This document shows, piece by piece, positions 7,888 through 15,220 of a stretch of 64,000 nucleotides of DNA. The stretch is from NCBI RefSeq assembly GCF_016919245.1, contig NZ_JAFEJA010000002.1:124001-188000 (forward strand), in the 5' to 3' direction. Position 1 is the stretch's first letter. Every line of letters begins with the position of its first letter. The notes beneath the pieces are model-generated. The model saw only the letters and a list, made by a program, of their open reading frames with translations, had not been told where the DNA came from and did not search any database. A program made the translations under genes and the position numbers. Source of the stretch: Streptomyces zhihengii. GTDB taxonomy: Bacteria; Actinomycetota; Actinomycetes; Streptomycetales; Streptomycetaceae.

Positions 7888-8946
7888 GTGCACGACCTCG
7901 CTCCTCTGGCCCGATTCGGCTCCCTCGTCGCCACCGATCTCCGGGATGTCACCAGCGACCCCGCCGCCCTCGACTCCGCCGGCTTCTGGGCCGTCTCCGC
8001 GGACTTCGAGGGGCGGCTGACCTGCGCGCGCTTCGGCGACGTGCGCACCGAGGCGGTGCCCGAGCCCGTCCCGGGACGCTGGCGCGGCCCCGCGGCCGAG
8101 GAGTGGACCAGCTCCCTCGACCGCGCCGCCTACACCGCGGGGGTGCGCCGGATCCGCGAGCACATCGCCGCCGGCGAGGTCTACCAGGCCAATCTGTGCC
8201 GGGTCCTGAGCGCCCCGCTGACCGGCCCCGGGGAGCACGACGTCGACGAGCTGACCGCGCTGCTGGCCCGCGGCAACCCGGCCCCCTACGCAGGAACGAT
8301 CCGGCTGCCCGCGCACGGCGTGGAGATCGCCACCGCGTCGCCCGAGCTGTTCCTGCGCCGCACCGGCGACACCGTGGAGTCCGGCCCCATCAAGGGGACC
8401 GGCCGCACCGCCGCCGACCTGCTGGAGAAGGACCACGCCGAGAACGTGATGATCGTGGACCTGGTCCGCAACGACCTCGGCCGGGTCTGCGCCACCGGCA
8501 CCGTGACCGTGCCCTCCCTGTGTGCCGTCGAGCCCCACCCGGGGCTCGTCCACCTCGTCTCCACCGTCCGCGGCGAACTCGCCCCCGGCGCCGGATGGGC
8601 GCGGCTGCTGGCGGCCGCCTTCCCGCCCGGCTCGGTCACCGGAGCCCCCAAGTCCAGCGCCCTCGGGATCATCGACGCGCTGGAGACCGCCCCGCGCGGC
8701 CCGTACTGCGGCGGTATCGGCTGGGTCGACGCCGACCGCGGGACCGCCGAGCTCGCCGTCGGCATACGCACCTTCTGGATCGACCGCAGCGCCCCCGGCG
8801 GCCCGCTGCTGCGCTTCGGCACCGGCGCCGGCATCACCTGGGGCTCGGACCCCGACCGGGAGTGGGCGGAGACCGAGCTGAAGGCGGCGAGGCTGCTCGC
8901 GGTAGCGTCGGGCGCGTACCAGGCGAGCGGAAGGACTGCGGGATGA
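7888..8946 (+). CDS. pabB: Chorismate-binding enzyme, aminodeoxychorismate synthase component I type
   Basis: The 352-residue protein is a chorismate-utilising enzyme. The motif PIKGTGRT (167-174) has the lysine at 169 that marks the aminodeoxychorismate synthase subgroup (anthranilate synthases have Ala here). The motifs DLVRNDLGRV and SVTGAPKSSAL follow, and GTGAGITWGSDPDREWAETE ends the active site. It would make 4-amino-4-deoxychorismate for folate, with ammonia from a separate glutaminase, since no PabA domain is fused. GTG 7888 was chosen; the frame is open further upstream but lacks similarity. The stop overlaps the pabC start (ATGA), so the pair is translationally coupled. It is shorter than E. 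coli PabB because the N-terminal domain is reduced. Confidence 0.85.
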   Translation: MHDLAPLARFGSLVATDLRDVTSDPAALDSAGFWAVSADFEGRLTCARFGDVRTEAVPEPVPGRWRGPAAEEWTSSLDRAAYTAGVRRIREHIAAGEVYQANLCRVLSAPLTGPGEHDVDELTALLARGNPAPYAGTIRLPAHGVEIATASPELFLRRTGDTVESGPIKGTGRTAADLLEKDHAENVMIVDLVRNDLGRVCATGTVTVPSLCAVEPHPGLVHLVSTVRGELAPGAGWARLLAAAFPPGSVTGAPKSSALGIIDALETAPRGPYCGGIGWVDADRGTAELAVGIRTFWIDRSAPGGPLLRFGTGAGITWGSDPDREWAETELKAARLLAVASGAYQASGRTAG

Positions 8947-9767
8947 AGCTGTGGGTCAACGGCGGGCTCAAGGACGTCGAGGAGGCCCGGGTGTCGGTCC
9001 TCGACCACGGGATGACCGTGGGCGACGGCATCTTCGAGACGGTCAAGGCGGCCCACGGGCAGCCGTTCGCGCTCACCCGCCACCTCGACCGGCTCACCCG
9101 CTCCGCCGACGGCCTCGGCCTGCCTGCGCCGGACCACGACGAGATCCGCCGGGCCTGCGCCGCCGTGCTGGAGGCCAACCCGATGCCCCTCGGGCGGCTG
9201 CGGATCACGTACACCGGCGGACTCTCCCCGCTCGGCTCCGACCGGGGCACCGACGGACCCACGCTGGTCGTCGCCCTCGGCGGGACCACCCGCCGCCCCG
9301 ACACCACCGCGGTGATCACCGTCCCCTGGACCCGCAACGAACGCGGCGCGCTCACCGGCCTGAAGACCACGTCCTACGCGGAGAACGTGGTCGCGCTCGC
9401 CCGGGCCCACGACAACGGCGCCTCCGAGGCGCTGTTCGCCAACACCGTCGGCCGGCTCTGCGAGGGCACCGGGTCCAACGTGTTCGTCGTCGTGGACGGC
9501 GAACTCCACACCCCGCCGGTCTCCTCCGGCTGCCTCGCCGGCATCACCCGGGCGCTGACCGTCGAGTGGACCGGGGCCCGGGAGACCGACCTGCCGCTCG
9601 ACGTGCTGGACCGCGCCGAGGAGATCTTCCTGACCTCCACCCTGCGCGACGTCCAGGCGGTCGTCCGGGTCGACGGCCGGCAGCTCCCCGCGGAACCGGG
9701 CCCCGTGACGGCCAAGGCCATGCGCGTCTTCGCCGAGCGCTCCGCCGCGGACCCGGACCCCCGCTAG
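8943..9767 (+). CDS. pabC: Aminodeoxychorismate lyase (class IV PLP enzyme)
   Basis: The 274-residue protein belongs to the branched-chain aminotransferase/PabC fold: VNGGLKDVEEARVSVLDHGMTVGDGIFETVK at the start, PLP-binding lysine near residue 141 in LKTTSYAENVVAL, EGTGSNVF, and the phosphate-binding TSTLRDVQAV near the C-terminus. The reaction is loss of pyruvate from aminodeoxychorismate to give 4-aminobenzoate. The ATG overlaps the preceding stop by four bases, which supports the pathway pairing. A D-amino-acid or branched-chain transaminase role is less likely given the neighbour. Its last codons and stop are the seed of the tandem repeats that follow. Confidence 0.87.
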   Translation: MKLWVNGGLKDVEEARVSVLDHGMTVGDGIFETVKAAHGQPFALTRHLDRLTRSADGLGLPAPDHDEIRRACAAVLEANPMPLGRLRITYTGGLSPLGSDRGTDGPTLVVALGGTTRRPDTTAVITVPWTRNERGALTGLKTTSYAENVVALARAHDNGASEALFANTVGRLCEGTGSNVFVVVDGELHTPPVSSGCLAGITRALTVEWTGARETDLPLDVLDRAEEIFLTSTLRDVQAVVRVDGRQLPAEPGPVTAKAMRVFAERSAADPDPR

Positions 9768-9839
9768 CCGCCGTACACCCGCCGGCCGCCGGACCCCCGC
9801 TAGCCGCCGGACCCCCGCTAGCCGCCGGACCCCCGCTAG
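9755..9839 (+). repeat. 18-bp tandem repeats generated from the pabC stop region
   Basis: Three perfect adjacent copies of ccgccggacccccgctag lie at 9786-9803, 9804-9821 and 9822-9839. A 13-base copy (ggacccccgctag) forms the end of pabC at 9755-9767, and a degenerate unit lies between. Because the period is a multiple of three, each copy repeats the last pabC codons and the TAG stop in frame. Confidence 0.85.
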
Positions 9840-9928
9840 CCGCCGGACCCGGCCGGCCCACCGGGGGTCCCGCACCCGCTGCCGGAAAACCCGTGCCGGA
9901 CGGCCGCGGGACAGGTAGAAAGTCCTCG

Positions 9929-10765
9929 ATGACCACTACCCTGCGGCCGACCGGGCCGATCCAGCGGGACGGGCAGGGCGCCACCGCCCGCACCTTCGAC
10001 GTGTGCGTCAACGGCCGCCGCGTGGGCGCCGTGGAGCTGGCCGCCTCCCTCGTGGGCGGCCGCCCCGTCGGCCACATCAGGTCGCTGCTCGTCGACGAGC
10101 CGGACCGGGGCCGCGGCCGCGGCACGGTCGCCGCGCTCGCCGCGGAGGAGGTGCTCCGCGGCTGGGACTGCACCGAGGTGCGCGCGGCGGTCCCGGCCGG
10201 CGCCGACCGGGTGCTGGGCTGGGCCACCGGCCTCGGCTACACCGAGCGCGGCCGCAACATGGACAAGGAGACGGCCGCGCCGCCCCCGCCCGCCCCGGGC
10301 CTCACGGCGCGCCCCATGGACGAGGCCGAGTTCGCCGAGTGGCGGGTCCACGCGGTGCGGCACTTCGCACAGGACTGGATCGACCGCGGGGTGCCCGAGA
10401 GCGAGGCCGTCGCCCGCTCCGAGGAGGTCCACGAACGGCTCCTGCCCGACGGCCTCGCCACCGCCGGGGTCCACATCCACCGGCTGCTCGCCGGCGGCAC
10501 CCCGGTCGGCCACGTCTGGGTGGCGGAGCACGAGGTGCGCCCCGGCGAGCGGGGCGCGTACGTCTTCGACGTCGAGGTGGCGGAGGCCCACCGGGGCCGG
10601 GGCCACGGGCGGGCCCTGATGCTGCACGCCGAACGGATCGCCCACGGGGACGGCCTGCCGCTGATCGGCCTGCACGTCTTCGCGGGCAACACCACCGCGC
10701 TGCGCCTCTACGAGTCCCTCGGCTACCGCACCACGTTCCGCAACGTCGCCAAGCGGCTGCTGTAG
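9929..10765 (+). CDS. Tandem GNAT-family acetyltransferase
   Basis: The 278-residue protein has two GNAT-like halves. The first (about 20-115) has IRSLLVDEPDRGRGRG with a degenerate acetyl-CoA pyrophosphate loop and GLGYTERGRNM. The second (about 125-278) is more canonical: DVEVAEAHRGRGHGRALM, LHVFAGNTTALRLYESLGY. It would move an acetyl group from acetyl-CoA to an amine; the substrate is unknown. ATG 9929 lies after the 18-bp repeats and has no strong ribosome site. The frame is open far upstream only because of base composition. It converges on the DsbA-like gene with 20 bases between the stops. Confidence 0.85.
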   Translation: MTTTLRPTGPIQRDGQGATARTFDVCVNGRRVGAVELAASLVGGRPVGHIRSLLVDEPDRGRGRGTVAALAAEEVLRGWDCTEVRAAVPAGADRVLGWATGLGYTERGRNMDKETAAPPPPAPGLTARPMDEAEFAEWRVHAVRHFAQDWIDRGVPESEAVARSEEVHERLLPDGLATAGVHIHRLLAGGTPVGHVWVAEHEVRPGERGAYVFDVEVAEAHRGRGHGRALMLHAERIAHGDGLPLIGLHVFAGNTTALRLYESLGYRTTFRNVAKRLL

Positions 10766-10785
10766 GCGGCCCGCGGGCGCCGGCG

Positions 10786-11301
10786 CTACGCCTCCTCGGA
10801 CAGCAGCCGGTCGACGATCTCCTCGATCCGCCCGCGCAGCCCGTCCTGGCTCGTGCCCCCGTCCAGGCGCTCCCCGCCGACGACATACGTCGGCGTGCCC
10901 GTCACCCCGATCGCCTTGCCCTCGGCCTGGTCGGCGTCGACGGCGAGGATGTGCCGCCCGTCGATCAGCGCGGTGTCGAACTCCTCGGCGTCCAGGCCCA
11001 GTTCGCCGGCCGTCTCCACCAGGACCTGCTCGCCCCGGGCGGTCAGCTCGCCGACCCGGGCGAGCACCGCCTCGGTGTACTCCCAGCCGCGGCCCTGCTC
11101 GGCGGCCTCCTCGGCCGCCTGCGCGGCGGCGAAGGCGTGCTTGTGCTTCTCGAGGGGGAAGTGCCGCAGCCGCAGTTCCAGACGGTCGCCGTACCGCTCG
11201 CGCAGGGCGCGGACGTCGTCCAGCGCGGTGCGGCAGTCGGGGCACTGGAGCTCGCACCAGACGTCGACGACGACCGGGCGCGGGGAGGAGGAGTCGTTCA
11301 T
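10786..11301 (-). CDS. DsbA-family thioredoxin-fold oxidoreductase (cytoplasmic)
   Basis: The 171-residue protein has an N-terminal thioredoxin-like strand, VVVDVWCELQCPDCRT, with redox motif CPDC at 20-23, a helical insertion, and the cis-proline loop GVTGTPTYVVGGERLDG. It resembles the FrnE/DsbA group. There is no signal peptide or membrane segment, so it should act in the cytoplasm, perhaps on disulfides or as a 2-hydroxychromene-isomerase-like enzyme. The start ATG 11301 places the fold at residue 9. An extra cysteine (C16) precedes the motif. Confidence 0.87.
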   Translation of the reverse strand: MNDSSSPRPVVVDVWCELQCPDCRTALDDVRALRERYGDRLELRLRHFPLEKHKHAFAAAQAAEEAAEQGRGWEYTEAVLARVGELTARGEQVLVETAGELGLDAEEFDTALIDGRHILAVDADQAEGKAIGVTGTPTYVVGGERLDGGTSQDGLRGRIEEIVDRLLSEEA

Positions 11302-11468
11302 ACGGCCAGTCTTCCAGCCGCGCCCGTGCTCCCGCGACGGGGACCTGAGGAGGAGAACGGCCCCGGAGATCTCCCTGAGATCGCCCGCTCCGTGGCCTCC
11401 TCCCGCCGCGACGGTGCAGGATGGAGGGGAACGTCACACCTTGTGCCCGCCAGAGCCTGGAGGACCGG

Positions 11469-11918
11469 ATGCTTGCCGAGACCATTTGTTCCGCGGTGTC
11501 CGCGGCGGGCCTGGGCATCGCCGCGATCACGGCGTACCGCAGGCGGTTCCTCGCCGCGACCCGGATCGCGGCCTACTCGCTGGTGCCCGTCGGCCTGGTG
11601 CTGACCGGCGCGGTGGAGTGGGCCGTGAACACCGCCTTCAGCCCGTCCGCCTGGGTCGGCTTCGGTCTGCTCGGCGGTGCGTGGCTGCTCTTCATGACCA
11701 CCCGTATCGTCGAACGCCGCTCCGGCGGCACCCGCCAGAGCCGCAAGGAGCGCAAGGCGGCGGCCGCCGCCGGGGGCGAGGCCGTGGCCCCCGCCGCGTC
11801 GGCCCCGTCCCTGGGCGCGGCACGCCCCGCCGCCGCGCCCCGCTCGCAGAAGGCGGCCGACACCGGGGCGGACGACTTCAGCGACATCGAGGCGATCCTC
11901 AAGAAGCACGGCATCTGA
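11469..11918 (+). CDS. Small integral membrane protein with charged tail
   Basis: Starts at ATG 11469 behind GGAGG (ribosome site, 6 bases spacing). The 149-residue product has three hydrophobic stretches (about 5-20, 34-50 and 60-78), then a basic segment (RKERKA), an Ala/Pro-rich linker and a short acidic end, DDFSDIEAILKKHGI, that looks like a binding peptide. Proteins of this type are sometimes labelled cellulose synthase in databases, but no glycosyltransferase domain is present and I would not use that name. The function is unknown. Confidence 0.75.
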   Translation: MLAETICSAVSAAGLGIAAITAYRRRFLAATRIAAYSLVPVGLVLTGAVEWAVNTAFSPSAWVGFGLLGGAWLLFMTTRIVERRSGGTRQSRKERKAAAAAGGEAVAPAASAPSLGAARPAAAPRSQKAADTGADDFSDIEAILKKHGI

Positions 11919-11994
11919 GACGCGGCATCTGAGACGCGGCATACGCGGCGCCTGGGGCGCGGCGCCGAGAAGCACGGCGCCCGGGGCCGGGCGG

Positions 11995-12831
11995 CTACGA
12001 CAGCAGCTTCATGTCCGCCGGCGCGACGATGCCGAAGGCGTCCGCCAGCAGCGCGCGGGCCTCCTCGTCGGTGTCGATCAGCCGCTCGGTGACGTCTCCG
12101 TCGTCACGGGTCTCGGTGTACCGCCGGTCGTCCAGGCCCCGGTGCACCCCGGGCCGGGTGCACTGGGCGTAGAGCCGCCTGCTGAACGGCGAGCGCGGAT
12201 TGGTGCCCACGTGCCAGTTGGCCACCTCGAAGTCCGGCGCCGCGAAGGGCTCGACGGTGAAGGCGTACTGGTTCTCCCAGCTCTCCCCGCCCCCGGCGCC
12301 CGTCATCGCCTGGAGCACCCACAGGTCGAGCGGGCCCTCGTGGGGCGCGTGGACGAAGCGGTGCCTGCGCGGCCCGGACCGGAACTCGCCGCCGGTGACC
12401 AGCGGCACGGCCTCCAGCAGCCCGCCCACGACACCGAAGCCCGCGTCGGCCAGCCACCGGTGCTCCTCGCCCGCCACGTCCACCAGCAGCGTCATATGGG
12501 TACGGGGCCGGCTCTCGGGGGAGTCCGCCCCGAGGACCACCCGCGCCATCAGGGGCGTCACCCGGAATCCGAGCGCCCTCAGGGCGAGCGCGAGCAGCGT
12601 GTTCTGCTCGTAGCAGTACCCGCCGCGGCTGCCGTGCACCAGCTTGGCGACGACATCGGCGGGCTCCAGCGAGGGGGCCCGCCCCCGCAGCGGGTCGAGG
12701 TTCTCGAAGGGGATCGCGTGGACGTGGGCGCTGCACACCTCCCGCAGTGTCGCGGCGTCCGGTGCGCGCCCCGCGCGCAGGCCGATGCGGGTGAGGTAGC
12801 GGTCGAGTGCGAAGGCCGGGTCGGCGGACAT
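11995..12831 (-). CDS. nat: Arylamine N-acetyltransferase
   Basis: The 278-residue protein matches the NAT family: PFENLDPLRG (41-50), RGGYCYEQN with the catalytic cysteine at 73, RTHMTLLV with histidine at 112 and LADAGFG with aspartate at 129 give the Cys-His-Asp triad. It transfers acetyl from acetyl-CoA to arylamines or hydrazines, or may act as an amide synthase in secondary metabolism as in rifamycin assembly. No biosynthetic genes are nearby, so a housekeeping or detoxification role is more likely. The start is ATG 12831. It is divergent from the 50-residue gene at 13021. Confidence 0.92.
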   Translation of the reverse strand: MSADPAFALDRYLTRIGLRAGRAPDAATLREVCSAHVHAIPFENLDPLRGRAPSLEPADVVAKLVHGSRGGYCYEQNTLLALALRALGFRVTPLMARVVLGADSPESRPRTHMTLLVDVAGEEHRWLADAGFGVVGGLLEAVPLVTGGEFRSGPRRHRFVHAPHEGPLDLWVLQAMTGAGGGESWENQYAFTVEPFAAPDFEVANWHVGTNPRSPFSRRLYAQCTRPGVHRGLDDRRYTETRDDGDVTERLIDTDEEARALLADAFGIVAPADMKLLS

Positions 12832-13020
12832 GCCGTCCACCGTAGGTCGCGCCACCGTGCCGGCGCAGCGGTCCACGGTCCCGGTCGAACTGGTCCCCGA
12901 GACCTGGTCCCCACGGGTGCCCCGACCCGGGAGGGACACCACAAAATATGGTGAACTGCCCTGCCTTCGGAGCGTGTTGCCCGATCATGGTGCGGCGGGC
13001 TGCGTCATCATCTCCCCGAG

Positions 13021-13173
13021 ATGCTCGATACCTCACGGGGGCAGCCCCCCGCACCGACCCAGGAGCCGCGCGGCTGTCTGTTCGCGCTCTCCCAGCCGCC
13101 CCTGATGATCTTCCTCGCCGTGATCGGCGTGCTGCTGCTCATGGCCGCCGTGCACGATCTGTTCGTGCTGTGA
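13021..13173 (+). CDS. Very small single-pass membrane protein, 50 residues
   Basis: A short frame from ATG 13021 to TGA 13173. The first 25 residues are polar and proline-rich (MLDTSRGQPP then CLFALSQPP), and one long hydrophobic helix follows (LMIFLAVIGVLLLMAAV), ending in HDLFVL. The codons show strong third-position GC. No good ribosome site is visible. It sits alone between divergent nat and the convergent CGNR gene. I recall similar short proteins in other Streptomyces, but the function is unknown. Confidence 0.6.
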   Translation: MLDTSRGQPPAPTQEPRGCLFALSQPPLMIFLAVIGVLLLMAAVHDLFVL

Positions 13174-13194
13174 CGCGGGCCCCCGGGGCGCCGG

Positions 13195-13752
13195 TCAGCC
13201 GGCCGCTTCCCGGCGCCGCGCCCGGTAGGCGGCCACGTGCAGCCGGTTCCCGCAGGTGCGGCTGTCGCAGTAGCGGCGCGAGCGGTTGCGGGAGAGGTCG
13301 ACGAAGGCGCGCCCGCAGTCCGGCGCCTCGCACCGGCGCAGCCGCTCCTGCTCGCCCTGGACCACGATGAACGCGAGGGCCATCCCGCAGTCGGCGGCCA
13401 GGTGGTCGGCGACCGAGGCCCCGGGGGCGAAGTAGTGCACATGCCAGTCGTAGCCGTCGTGGTCGGTGAGCTGCGGGGTCGTGCCCGCCGCGGCCACCAG
13501 GTCGTTGATCAGCCGCGCCGCGGTGCGTCCGTCGGAGGCGGCGAAGATCTCCCCGAACCGGTCGCGCACGGCGTGGAGCGCCCTGAGGTCGCGCGCCCCC
13601 AGCTCGCCCACGTCGCTGACATGGTGCTTGCGCACGAACGCGCCGAGTGCCTCGACGTCCGGAAGTCCGTCCTGACGGCCGTCTTCCGGTGCGGTGTTCA
13701 CCAGATCGACGACGGCGTCGAGGGCGGTACGGGTGTCGTGGGGAATCAGCAC
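13195..13752 (-). CDS. CGNR zinc-finger regulator (ABATE domain)
   Basis: The 185-residue protein ends in the CGNR zinc finger: RCEAPDCGRAFVDLSRNRS then RYCDSRTCGNRLHVAAYRAR, with Cys ligands CEAPDC and CDSRTC. This C-terminal finger is thought to bind DNA, while the N-terminal part (ABATE-like) would bind a ligand. It is therefore a likely stress-linked transcription factor. The start is ATG 13752. It lies downstream of ssgB on the same strand, with a hairpin between them, so it is probably transcribed independently. Confidence 0.88.
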   Translation of the reverse strand: MLIPHDTRTALDAVVDLVNTAPEDGRQDGLPDVEALGAFVRKHHVSDVGELGARDLRALHAVRDRFGEIFAASDGRTAARLINDLVAAAGTTPQLTDHDGYDWHVHYFAPGASVADHLAADCGMALAFIVVQGEQERLRRCEAPDCGRAFVDLSRNRSRRYCDSRTCGNRLHVAAYRARRREAAG

Positions 13753-13897
13753 GATTCGCTCCCTGGCCTGCCGCGGGCCGGTGCCCGCCGAATTGCGCCG
13801 ACTCTAGCGGTTCGTGCCCGGAGCGCAGCAGCGCCGTCGCACGCGGTGGATTCCGCGACGACGGCGCCGATTGCGACCTGTATGTGATTGTCCGCGC

Positions 13898-13926
13898 GGC
13901 GCCGTCTCCCCGAGACGGACGGCGCC
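13898..13926 (-). terminator. Hairpin after ssgB
   Basis: Stem ggcgccgtc / gacggcgcc around tccccgagacg, beginning 19 bases past the ssgB stop on the minus strand. It separates ssgB from the CGNR gene. Confidence 0.65.
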
Positions 13927-13945
13927 GTGCGGCACTGCGCCTGGC

Positions 13946-14359
13946 TCAGCTTTCGGCCAGGATGTGCGAGAGCTCCGTGTCGAGATCGAAATGCCGGTGT
14001 TCGGTGCCGGGCGGCACCGCGGCATCCGTCCTCTTCAGGAACGATTCCAGAGCCCGCGCCGGGGCTTCGAGCAGGGCCTCGCCCTCCGGAGAGCTGAGCG
14101 CGATGCAGACGACGCCCTGGCCGTGGCTGCGGGACGGCCAGACACGGACGTCGCCCGTGCCGGTGGGGCGATGGAGCCCCTCGGCGAGCAGGTCGCGGGC
14201 GAAGACCCATTCGACCGTCTCTTCGGCTCCGGTGTGGAAGGTGGCGTGCACGGCGTAGGGATCGGCCGTGTCGTACCGCAGGCCCGCGGGTACAGGCAGT
14301 GATGACTCGCTCGAAACAACGAGGCGCAGGTGCAGCTCGCAGCTGACCGTGGTGTTCAT
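13946..14359 (-). CDS. ssgB: Sporulation-specific cell-division activator SsgB
   Basis: The 137-residue protein matches SsgB from start to end as I remember it (MNTTVSCELHLRLVV..., AEETVEWVFARDLL, HGQGVVCIALSSPEGEALLE, ending LSHILAES). SsgB is the SsgA-like protein that, with SsgA, recruits FtsZ to future septum sites in aerial hyphae. It has no enzymatic motif and acts at the cytoplasmic membrane face through partners. ATG 14359 gives the standard family length. Residue 128 is threonine, which is of interest as a marker. The divergent spacer of 200 bp contains a possible stress-sigma promoter and a perfect inverted repeat. Confidence 0.96.
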   Translation of the reverse strand: MNTTVSCELHLRLVVSSESSLPVPAGLRYDTADPYAVHATFHTGAEETVEWVFARDLLAEGLHRPTGTGDVRVWPSRSHGQGVVCIALSSPEGEALLEAPARALESFLKRTDAAVPPGTEHRHFDLDTELSHILAES

Positions 14360-14418
14360 AAGCGCCAGGGCCTTTCGCTCAGTGTGCGCTCGGGGATTCG
14401 CACGTCGGCGAAATCGAC

Positions 14419-14444
14419 ATGCCACCTACGGTGCCGTTGTAAAC
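14419..14444 (-). promoter_or_regulatory. Possible sigma-H/B-type promoter of ssgB
   Basis: On the minus strand GTTT (14444-14441) is followed after 16 bases by TGGCAT (14424-14419), loosely matching the GTTT-N14-16-GGGTAT consensus. ssgB of S. coelicolor is reported to depend on sigma-H. The -10 match is partial. Confidence 0.35.
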
Positions 14445-14487
14445 CCCTCTGACCGTTTTGTGATCCTTCAGGTCCCTCGTACGGCGG

Positions 14488-14508
14488 CGTATTACTTTGC
14501 GTAATACG
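14488..14508. promoter_or_regulatory. Perfect inverted repeat, operator candidate
   Basis: cgtattac and gtaatacg are separated by five bases (tttgc). It is an AT-rich palindrome in an otherwise very GC-rich divergent spacer between ssgB and the TIGR02611-type membrane protein gene, which is typical of a dimeric repressor site. Confidence 0.5.
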
Positions 14509-14559
14509 GCCATTCCGGTGACAGCTCGGAATGACGCGTCATCGGGTAGGTTGGGCGTT

Positions 14560-15048
14560 ATGCATGCGGAGAGTGACGAGCGGGCGAAGGCGGTCGCCGC
14601 GACGGCGACCGGGCCCGTGACGGGGGACGTGACCGGGCCGGCGGTGGCGCCGGTGCCGGACGACGGCGAGGGGGAGCGGCTGCTGGGGTCCAGGGCCCCG
14701 CACTTCATCAAGCGTTCGCGGACGCTGCACATCAGCTGGCAGGTCGGCGTCTTCGTCGTCGGCCTCGCGGTCGTGGGGGCGGGCGTCGCGATGCTCGTGC
14801 TCCCGGGCCCGGGCTGGGTCGTGATCTTCGGCGGCATGGCGATCTGGGCGACCGAGTTCGTCTGGGCCCAGCTCGTCCTGCGCTGGACCAAGCGCAAGGT
14901 CACCGAGGCCGCCCAGCGGGCGCTCGACCCGAGGGTGCGCCGGCGGAACATCATCCTGACCACCGTCGGACTGGTGATCGTCGCCGTGCTCTGCGGGATC
15001 TACCTCTGGAAGTTCGGGCTGGTCATGCCCTGGAGCATCGACGAGTGA
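14560..15048 (+). CDS. TIGR02611-type membrane protein
   Basis: The 162-residue protein has a charged, Ala/Gly-rich first 45 residues and then three hydrophobic segments: about 60-80 (VGVFVVGLAVVGAGVAMLVL), 82-105 (GWVVIFGGMAIWATEFVWAQ) and 127-150 (NIILTTVGLVIVAVLCGIYLW). The LVLPGPGWVVIFGG motif is what marks the actinobacterial TIGR02611 family (similar to PGPGW proteins). The function is unknown. The start ATG 14560 follows GGTAGG. It is followed directly by tRNA-Val. Confidence 0.82.
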   Translation: MHAESDERAKAVAATATGPVTGDVTGPAVAPVPDDGEGERLLGSRAPHFIKRSRTLHISWQVGVFVVGLAVVGAGVAMLVLPGPGWVVIFGGMAIWATEFVWAQLVLRWTKRKVTEAAQRALDPRVRRRNIILTTVGLVIVAVLCGIYLWKFGLVMPWSIDE

Positions 15049-15099
15049 CGAAGTGGTCCGGGGCAGCCGCTGACATGGGGTAATGTTTCCCCTGCGCCC

Positions 15100-15171
15100 G
15101 GGCGATTAGCTCAGTGGGAGAGCGCTTCGTTCACACCGAAGAGGTCACTGGTTCGAACCCAGTATCGCCCA
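15100..15171 (+). tRNA. tRNA-Val (CAC), first copy
   Basis: A 72-base cloverleaf: acceptor GGGCGAT/ATCGCCC, discriminator A, anticodon CAC in the loop TTCACAC, and T-arm GGTTCGAACCC. It is identical to the copy at 18309-18380. A TAATGT element 14-19 bases upstream could be its -10 box. Confidence 0.97.
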
Positions 15172-15178
15172 CCCGGAC

Positions 15179-15214
15179 CGAAGGCCCCGAGGACATCCGT
15201 CCTCGGGGCCTTCG
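15179..15214. terminator. Strong hairpin between tRNA-Val and the large membrane protein gene
   Basis: 16-bp stem cgaaggccccgaggac / gtcctcggggccttcg with a short loop. It is 7 bases after the tRNA and 6 bases past the stop of the convergent membrane protein gene, so it is bidirectional. Confidence 0.88.
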
Positions 15215-15220
15215 GCGTTC

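Noticed and set aside
9786..9839. Possible CRISPR array
   Set aside because: The 18-bp units are directly adjacent with no spacers, and there are no cas genes.
10786..11301. Partner of the VKOR protein at 51438
   Set aside because: The DsbA-like protein has no signal peptide, whereas VKOR works with partners outside the membrane.
11469..11918. Cellulose synthase
   Set aside because: The protein is 149 residues with membrane helices only and no GT2 domain; the name is a database carry-over.
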